From the NCBI RefSeq assembly GCF_007746075.1, contig NZ_CP036339.1:1116001-1180000 (forward strand): a DNA stretch of 64,000 nucleotides, given 5' to 3'. This document shows, one piece after another, positions 58,676-64,000 of the stretch. The notes beneath the pieces were generated by a model. The model did not search any database and was not told where the DNA came from. It saw only the letters and a list, made by a program, of their open reading frames with translations. Numbering within the stretch: position 1 is the first letter of the stretch; every line of letters begins with the position of its first letter. This DNA comes from Lacipirellula limnantheis (lineage in GTDB: Bacteria; Planctomycetota; Planctomycetia; Pirellulales; Lacipirellulaceae). Both the position numbers and the translations under genes were made by a program.

Positions 58676-59080
58676 CTAGCCATGTCGCTGACGCTGAAGT
58701 CTATCCAGCGTGAACGCCCCGAGCCGCTTACGCGCGTCTTCACGGATGCCGGCCATAGTCGCGCCGATAGTCCACTGCGCGCTCGAAGACAGACCGTTTA
58801 GCGTTTCGACATTGAACTGCGGCAGTTCGTCGACCGCTTCGACAAGTTCCAATAGTGACAGCCGATTTAGCGGCTTGGCCAATCGAAAGCCGCCTTCGGC
58901 GCCGCGAACGCTATCCACGACGCCAGCGATAACGAGCTTGCGGAGAATCTGCAAGAGGTACCTTTCGGGCAAATCGGCTTGCTCGCACAATTGCCGACAA
59001 GACAGGGGCTTAACGTTCTTGTCGTCGGGCAATTCGAGAACCGCCACGACGGCATAGAGCGTCGATCGGTTTAGACGCAT
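58676..59080 (-). CDS. Rrf2-family transcriptional regulator without Fe-S cysteines
   Basis: 134 residues from the ATG at 59080. The winged-HTH is typical: MRLNRSTLYAVVAVLEL, CRQLCEQADLPERYLLQILR, VVDSVRGAEGGFRLAKP and SLLELVEAVDELP. NsrR/IscR-type members carry three Cys in the segment after that; here it is QFNVETLNGLSSSAQW, with none, so an iron-sulfur cluster is unlikely. It lies 274 bp downstream of the NO reductase gene on the same strand and may control it. How it would sense NO without a cluster is open. Confidence 0.85.
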   Translation of the reverse strand: MRLNRSTLYAVVAVLELPDDKNVKPLSCRQLCEQADLPERYLLQILRKLVIAGVVDSVRGAEGGFRLAKPLNRLSLLELVEAVDELPQFNVETLNGLSSSAQWTIGATMAGIREDARKRLGAFTLDRLQRQRHG

Positions 59081-59354
59081 AACGATTGACCCGGCGCCGA
59101 AAATGATTGTGGAAAGCTCAACGTTAGTCGAACGGATGCGATATTTAACCGGCCGACCTATCGGCCCCGTCATCCAATTGGGCGGCGGGCGCGTTGGGTA
59201 GTGACGCGGTCGCCCTTGGCGGCCAGCCAATTTATGCCATTGACCAATAGCCCGCGCGGTTGCGACTAGCGACTCGCTACGCGGTGGACCCATTGGGGTT
59301 ATCACGTTGCGGATAGCTACCGCCCCCTACCATATATTGCAAGAGAGCAAGCCA

Positions 59355-61577
59355 CTATGCTGAATTCCTAAAGGAGTGTCCGGTTTTCAAGCCCGCCACG
59401 AAGATTACAAGTGCAACCGCACCCAGAAAAAATAGCGTATCGCCCGGCACGCGCATCCAGCGAAGATTCTGCATTAGAGCAGTTTGCATGAACTCCGCGC
59501 TACGCGCGTACCAGTATCCATGTTCCACCGAGGCCCATGTTTGCATCAGGCCGACAGGGAGCAGGCTGAGAAGACACATGGCCATCAAGCCGCCGTTGAG
59601 TGCCCAAAATGAGAACCGCAGCAGGCCGTCTTTCCATTCGACGCCAGGCACCAACACGCGCAGGCAGAGAAGCATCAGACCAATTCCCAACATACCATAG
59701 ACGCCAAACAGTGCCGCGTGACCATGGAGCGGGGTCGTGTTGAGTCCCTGCATGTAGTAGAGAGCAATGGGCGGGTTAATCATGAATCCAAATAATCCCG
59801 CCCCGATCATGTTCCAGAAGGCCACCGCGATAAAAAAGTAAATGGGCCATTTGTAGCGGAGTACCCACGGAGACGTTCTCGATCGCCGTAAGTCCTCCGT
59901 CGCGTCGAAGCCAACAAGCACTAGGGGAACGACTTCCAAGGCACTAAAGACGGAGCCCCACGCCAGGGCGACTGGGGGAGTTCCCGAAAAATACAGGTGA
60001 TGACAAGTGCCGATGATGCCGCCTGCGAGAAAAATTGTTGCAGAAAGCAAGGCCGCCGCCGCGGCGATGCCGGGCCTTATCAGATTCAGTCGCATAAAGA
60101 CAAAAGCAATCACTGTCGTGGCGAAAACTTCGAAGAAGCCTTCGACCCACAGATGGACGACCCACCAACGCCAGTATTCGACGATAGACAGGTTCGTGTG
60201 CCGGCCCCACGTGAGCCCGGCTCCATAGAAGAGAGCAATGGCCGTGGAGGCCACGGCGAGTAGTGCGACGAGTTGCTTTTGCTCGCCTTGTTGGCGTAAT
60301 GCCGGCAGGAGCACGCGAACCATTAGAAACAACCAAAGCAGCAAACCGATCAGCAAGCCTATTTGCCAGATGCGCCCCAGATCGACATATTCGTAGCCCT
60401 GGTGACCCCAATAGAACGAAACGGCGTCCGACAGATAGTTGTGGACGCTGAGCCACTCGCCCGCTAGCGATCCCACGACAATCACGAGCAATGCCGCGAA
60501 CAGAACATTGACGCCCAGGCGTTGTCCCTTCGGCTCCTGCTCGCTCACCAAAGGACCAATGAAAAGGCCGGCCGCGAGCCAAGCAGTAGCGATCCAGAAC
60601 AAGCCGATTTGCACGTGCCAAGTCCGCGCTACGCTGTAGGGGAGCCACTGGGAAAGGGGAAAGCCATAGAAGCCGTCCCCTTCGACGCCGTAATGCGCCA
60701 CGATGACGCCGAGTAACATCTGCAGCAGAATCAAGGCCGAGACGACCCCGAAGTATTTGACGGTGGCCTGTTGTGACGGCGTCGCCTTCCAAAGCTCCAG
60801 CGGATCGCTAGTCGGGGGCGAGGATTCCTCGCTTTCAGCACGGCGCGCAGCATACCACCAAGCCATGGCCGAGATGCCCGCCAACAGCATGATGATGCTC
60901 ACGCCGGTCCAGACAACCGCGTCGCCTGTGGCCCGATTGGCGACTAAGGGCTCGTACGGCCAATTGTTTGTGTAACTCACCTCGGAGTCAGGTCGGTTCG
61001 TCGAGGCGGCCCATGACGACCAAAAGAAGAATGCCGACAGTGCGTTTAAGCGAGATTCGTCGGTCACGGCGCCCGCCGGTATGGCGTAGTCCTTATGGCC
61101 GTTCGAAAAGATGTCCGAGAAATGGGCCCGATTGGCCGCAAACGCCTCAGCGCGCAGCGGATCGATCGTGATCGTACCGCTGGCCTGATCGTACGTGTTG
61201 GCGCGCAGCAGGGTCGTTAGCCGACCACTCAACTGCGCTTGTTGCTCGACGCTGAGTGAGTCGTAGTCGGAGTGGAACTCGTCGTTCGACCACCGGCGGA
61301 GAATAAAGACAGCTTCGCGATGCAGCCAGTCGGCTGTCCAGTCAGGCGCGACGTAACTGCCGTGGCCCCAGATCGAGCCCACTTGCATCCCGCCTAGCGA
61401 TTGCCAGACGTTTTGTCCTGCTTGGATCTCTCCGGAGTCCACGACCGTGACGCCGGCGGTAGTCACTACCTTATCGGCGATCGGCGGGGCCTCTTGATAG
61501 ATGCGAGTCCCGATCCAGCCGAGCACGCTAAAAGAGAGGATGACAACTGCACTGAATAAGAGCCAAAGCCGCTTCAT
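59355..61577 (-). CDS. norZ: Quinol-dependent nitric oxide reductase (qNOR)
   Basis: 740 residues and about 14 membrane helices. The N-terminal extension (GEIQAGQNVWQSLGGMQVGS, then IWGHGSYVAPDWTADWLHRE) replaces the separate cytochrome c subunit, which marks the quinol type. The heme-copper-oxidase-like core has HLWVEGFFEVFATT (His and Glu of the FeB site), GTCHHLYFSGTP (two His) and LHGHAALFGVYGMLGIG (heme ligands). It reduces two NO to N2O in the cytoplasmic membrane, mainly for NO detoxification. No other denitrification genes are nearby. The start has a 20-residue membrane helix at the N-terminus as expected. Confidence 0.95.
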   Translation of the reverse strand: MKRLWLLFSAVVILSFSVLGWIGTRIYQEAPPIADKVVTTAGVTVVDSGEIQAGQNVWQSLGGMQVGSIWGHGSYVAPDWTADWLHREAVFILRRWSNDEFHSDYDSLSVEQQAQLSGRLTTLLRANTYDQASGTITIDPLRAEAFAANRAHFSDIFSNGHKDYAIPAGAVTDESRLNALSAFFFWSSWAASTNRPDSEVSYTNNWPYEPLVANRATGDAVVWTGVSIIMLLAGISAMAWWYAARRAESEESSPPTSDPLELWKATPSQQATVKYFGVVSALILLQMLLGVIVAHYGVEGDGFYGFPLSQWLPYSVARTWHVQIGLFWIATAWLAAGLFIGPLVSEQEPKGQRLGVNVLFAALLVIVVGSLAGEWLSVHNYLSDAVSFYWGHQGYEYVDLGRIWQIGLLIGLLLWLFLMVRVLLPALRQQGEQKQLVALLAVASTAIALFYGAGLTWGRHTNLSIVEYWRWWVVHLWVEGFFEVFATTVIAFVFMRLNLIRPGIAAAAALLSATIFLAGGIIGTCHHLYFSGTPPVALAWGSVFSALEVVPLVLVGFDATEDLRRSRTSPWVLRYKWPIYFFIAVAFWNMIGAGLFGFMINPPIALYYMQGLNTTPLHGHAALFGVYGMLGIGLMLLCLRVLVPGVEWKDGLLRFSFWALNGGLMAMCLLSLLPVGLMQTWASVEHGYWYARSAEFMQTALMQNLRWMRVPGDTLFFLGAVALVIFVAGLKTGHSFRNSA

Positions 61578-61859
61578 GAACTTCTTCGCCTTTACGGGGT
61601 AGTTTTCGTGCGAGGACAGCTTTGGCTGCGAACACTGGCGTAGAAAAAGCGGCGCGTGCTTGCTTCGGCGTGCTCGGCCACCGCAGGGGTCGTGCCTTTC
61701 CCCATTTCGATAGTTTTAAGGGCCAGCTTGGAATCCGCTTGGCGACTGGAGCCAAAGGAAATGACGAATCGATGCAAAATGGGACATTGGTCCCCGCCAT
61801 GCAGCCCAAATATAAGGATTGATTAGTGCATGTCAAGGTGTAGAATTAAGTCGCCAATC
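61578..61859. other. Divergent intergenic region of norZ
   Basis: No gene supported; minus-strand frames here have no family. It holds the norZ promoter and once served the dead Rrf2 gene on the other side. Confidence 0.4.
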
Positions 61860-62130
61860 AAGGATGCAGCATCTTGCCAAAAACTGCTGAATGTGTGCGC
61901 GCTGTAGTGGGGCTTGCAACCAACGTCGACTAACGTGAAGCGGCCGACACATTTGCTGCGCGCGGCAAAGTTAAGCGGCGATACGTGCACAAGGTGCTGC
62001 AAGAATTGGTACAGGCAGGATCGGTGACCTGACAATCCGGTCCTAGCGGAGGCTATGCCTTGGTTGTCCCGTCTGAGAAGATTACAACATTGGACGTCGT
62101 CAACGCGGTTCCCCCCTTTAAAATTAACTC
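61860..62130 (+). pseudogene. Rrf2-family regulator pseudogene divergent from norZ
   Basis: One frame reads TAECVRAVVGLATNVD, stop, REAADTFAARGKVKRRYVHK, VLQELVQAGSVT, stop, QSGPSGGYALVVPSEKITTL, DVVNAVPPF. This is the standard Rrf2 layout (HTH, RRYVHKVLQEL, SxxGxxGGYxL, ITxLDVVxAV) broken by TAA and TGA and without a start. It was probably the original NO-reductase regulator. Confidence 0.85.
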
Positions 62131-62264
62131 GCTCATTTCCCTTGAGGCTGCCATCTCTTTCGCGGTTGCGAACGCTTCAGCAAGAACTTGATCGCGTCTA
62201 TGCCGAGACGGAGAAATGACCTGAAACGATAACCGCCGCAGTGAAGTTCCCTTGCCATTTTGCT

Positions 62265-62541
62265 AGGATAGGCCAGGTGATCGAGGTTCAGCTTGGCCGC
62301 TCTGGCGGCCGTCTTCTCGCACTCACGCTGCATCGTCGACAGTTTGAGCTGCTTAAGATGATGCTTCACCAGCGACAGCGAATTGGCTGACGCTTGAGTC
62401 ACGCGGCGGGCGTCGAACGACTGTTGCGGCAGGTCAAGCATCGCTTGTCGATCTGCGGCGAGCAGTTCGCGCTTCGAACCCTCCTTGCCGCGGAGCGTCC
62501 GGTCGAGGTCTCGATCGCAAACTTGGAAGAGTTCGGCGTTG
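62265..62541 (-). pseudogene. IS21 relic with internal istA-istB deletion
   Basis: On the minus strand, istA sequence (from the NAELFQ region through FDARRVTQASANSLSLVK) runs directly into istB (HHLKQLKLSTMQRECEKTAA to LDHLAY). The junction is CTGGTGAAG (62364-62372). The intact element at 40 kb has CTGGTAAAG in istA and CTGGTGAAG at the istB start, so the deletion probably arose by recombination between these short repeats. Both outer ends are missing. Confidence 0.9.
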
Positions 62542-62687
62542 GCACCGGCAACAACGGCGTAATGATAGCAGTGACTCTGCCGTCACCTCAAGGAAATCTC
62601 ACGGCGAGCCAATCGTTTCGACGAAGCTGCCTTCGGTTGGTTGGCGACCAGTGCGAAGCGGAGTTTTTGCGGCTACACGGAGCTGGA

Positions 62688-64000
62688 ATGGCTCGATCAA
62701 TGTGGCGACGAATTCGACTGCGAGCGCTGCCGTGGGCCGTGCTAGCTTCTCAGGTCGCTGCGCCATTTTCCGCTTTTGGCGAGGAGTCGATTCTCTCGAC
62801 ATATCAGCCCGCCGCTATCGATGTCGCGGTTGACCAGCGCGCGCCCTTTGCCAAGTCCGCCGCTCGAAGCGGCACATACGACGTCGCCATGCTGCAGCCG
62901 GGGGACGCCGAGGAGGCTGAAGGGGATGATGACGCCGAAACGGACGAGGAGGCGATCAGCGCGGAAGGCTACGGTCCCGCCCCCGCCTCCGGCGCCTACC
63001 CGCAGCCAACGCCGAAGAACCCCTGCGCCGAGTCGCACAAGAACGTCTTCTACCTCAATAACTTCAGCTATCTCAAAGACCCTGCTTACCACGGCTACTG
63101 CTTCGGCGACCGGTTGAAGCTGATGCCGCTTGGAATTGCTCGCGATTGGGGCACGCTCGACGTAGGCGGTCAGTATCGCGCCCAGTACAAGCACGAAATA
63201 GGCATGGGCAACGCCGTAAGCGGCCCCGGGTCGCTGCGGTTTGAAGATACCGAATTCGATCTGTTCCTTAACCGGATGCGAGTCTACGGCAACTGGCGGA
63301 TAGACGACGGGTCGCGGATTTACGTCGAAGGCATTTACGCCGACACGACGACCGACGGCGGTGAGTACCGACCGAGGTTCACTGACGACAACTTTGGCGA
63401 CTTGCTCAATTGCTTTGCCGAACATTCGGTAGCTGACGGGATGTGGACGGCGCGGGTCGGTCGGCAGGAACTGCTGTTCGGAGCCCAGCGATTGATTTCG
63501 CCCCTCGATTGGGCAAATACTCGGCGGACGTTCGAAGGGGCCATGTTGCTCTACGAGGATGGACCTTGGTCGATTGATACGTTCTATACGGCTTACGTTC
63601 CCCCGCGCGCGAATGACTTTGATAAGGCCGACTGGCAGCAGCAGTTCTACGGCTCCTATGCCGTTTACACTGCTTCGCCGAACAACACGCTGGATCTCTA
63701 TTACATTGGCTATGACAACCGTCGCCCTGGCGAGATTGTCAGCGATTTCTCGCTGCATACATTTGGTTCGCGGCTCTTCCGCACGTTTGAAAACAACTGG
63801 ATGTTCGAAACCGAGGGAGGCGTGCAGCTCGGCCGCCAAAGCGGACTTGATAAGGATCAGCGGGCCGGGTTCGCTACGGTTGGCGTCGGTCGCAAGGCGC
63901 CCGAGCACCAGTGGCGACCCGAGCTTTGGACTTATTTCGACTATGCCTCGGGCAACGATGGCGGCGACGACTTCACCCGCTTCAATCAACTTTTCCCGCT
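62688..64000 (+). CDS. Alginate-export-type outer-membrane beta-barrel (partial)
   Basis: The frame is open from ATG 62688 (GGAG five bases upstream) to the window end, about 437 codons. A signal peptide (LRALPWAVLASQVAAPFSAF) is followed by an acidic linker (AEEAEGDDDAETDEEA). Then comes a barrel: GTLDVGGQYRAQYKHEIG, LFLNRMRVYGNWRIDDG, WTARVGRQELLFGAQRL and SPLDWANTRRTFEGAML. RVGRQELLFG and the SxLDWxNxRRTFEG segment are hallmarks of the alginate_exp/AlgE-like family. Planctomycete members are probably porins of the outer membrane with various substrates. The C-terminus is outside the window. Confidence 0.85.
   Translation, partial: MARSMWRRIRLRALPWAVLASQVAAPFSAFGEESILSTYQPAAIDVAVDQRAPFAKSAARSGTYDVAMLQPGDAEEAEGDDDAETDEEAISAEGYGPAPASGAYPQPTPKNPCAESHKNVFYLNNFSYLKDPAYHGYCFGDRLKLMPLGIARDWGTLDVGGQYRAQYKHEIGMGNAVSGPGSLRFEDTEFDLFLNRMRVYGNWRIDDGSRIYVEGIYADTTTDGGEYRPRFTDDNFGDLLNCFAEHSVADGMWTARVGRQELLFGAQRLISPLDWANTRRTFEGAMLLYEDGPWSIDTFYTAYVPPRANDFDKADWQQQFYGSYAVYTASPNNTLDLYYIGYDNRRPGEIVSDFSLHTFGSRLFRTFENNWMFETEGGVQLGRQSGLDKDQRAGFATVGVGRKAPEHQWRPELWTYFDYASGNDGGDDFTRFNQLFP

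Noticed and set aside
61592..61836. Small minus-strand genes upstream of norZ
   Set aside because: Frames overlap the norZ promoter, have no family similarity and no good start signals.
62742..63989. 415-codon open frame on the minus strand
   Set aside because: It is the antisense of a clear alginate-export-type barrel gene with signal peptide and family motifs. GC-rich codon use leaves the opposite strand open.

Overview
The window looks like part of a planctomycete chromosome, most likely Pirellulales. The evidence is a LEPR-type secretion motif ahead of ELWxTDGT repeats, four PEP-CTERM proteins, an ECF sigma factor coupled to a membrane Ser/Thr kinase with WD40 repeats, and many secreted beta-propeller proteins. 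Genes are loosely packed. Transposon debris, truncated integrases and pseudogenes are frequent, so this is a plastic, accessory stretch.

Layout. 1-6.4 kb: large LEPR repeat protein (partial), a decayed AddB-like nuclease fragment and a PEP-CTERM protein. 6.5-13.6 kb: ECF sigma/kinase pair, small membrane proteins and a Wzz-like protein. 13.7-19.5 kb: a three-gene cassette of a small protein, a uracil-DNA-glycosylase-like protein and a 1512-aa SF1 helicase with a C-terminal nuclease domain, a candidate defence system. 19.9-23.0 kb: WD40-like lipoprotein, a SUMF1-like PEP-CTERM protein and an IS3 remnant. 23.2-27.8 kb: a GC-rich operon with a complete ubiquitin-like pathway: 72-aa beta-grasp modifier, an E2 fused to a Cys-rich RING-like module, a JAMM peptidase with all motif residues and a ThiF/E1-like enzyme. 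It is preceded by a degenerate M41-like protein, a coiled-coil lipoprotein and a 232-aa unknown. 27.9-33.8 kb: integration module (excisionase-like protein, tyrosine recombinase, arm-site-like repeats, an 18-nt tRNA 3'-end-like sequence, large serine recombinase). 34-39.7 kb: secreted propeller and PEP-CTERM genes. 39.9-43.7 kb: intact IS21 and a decayed IS5.

43.7-52.1 kb looks like a stress or light-type region: a MerR/B12-binding-like repressor lacking the cobalamin axial His, divergent from a fasciclin-domain gene, with conserved 20-bp direct repeats over both promoters. Then come small membrane proteins, an IS5 element inserted inside csrA whose right end rebuilds the csrA 5' end, dps, two small proteins and an SDR-DUF2867 membrane protein. 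52.1-55.6 kb: a decayed copy of the kinase C-terminal domain, truncated integrases and small genes. 55.6-64 kb: a GH97 glycosidase, an Rrf2 regulator, a quinol-type NO reductase with a dead Rrf2 gene divergent from it, an internally deleted IS21 relic and a partial alginate-export-type porin.

The strongest candidate for a new system is the ubiquitin-like operon next to the recombinases; the helicase/UDG-like cassette is second. The best-supported regulatory observations are the operator repeats at 45.6-45.8 kb and the csrA/IS junction.
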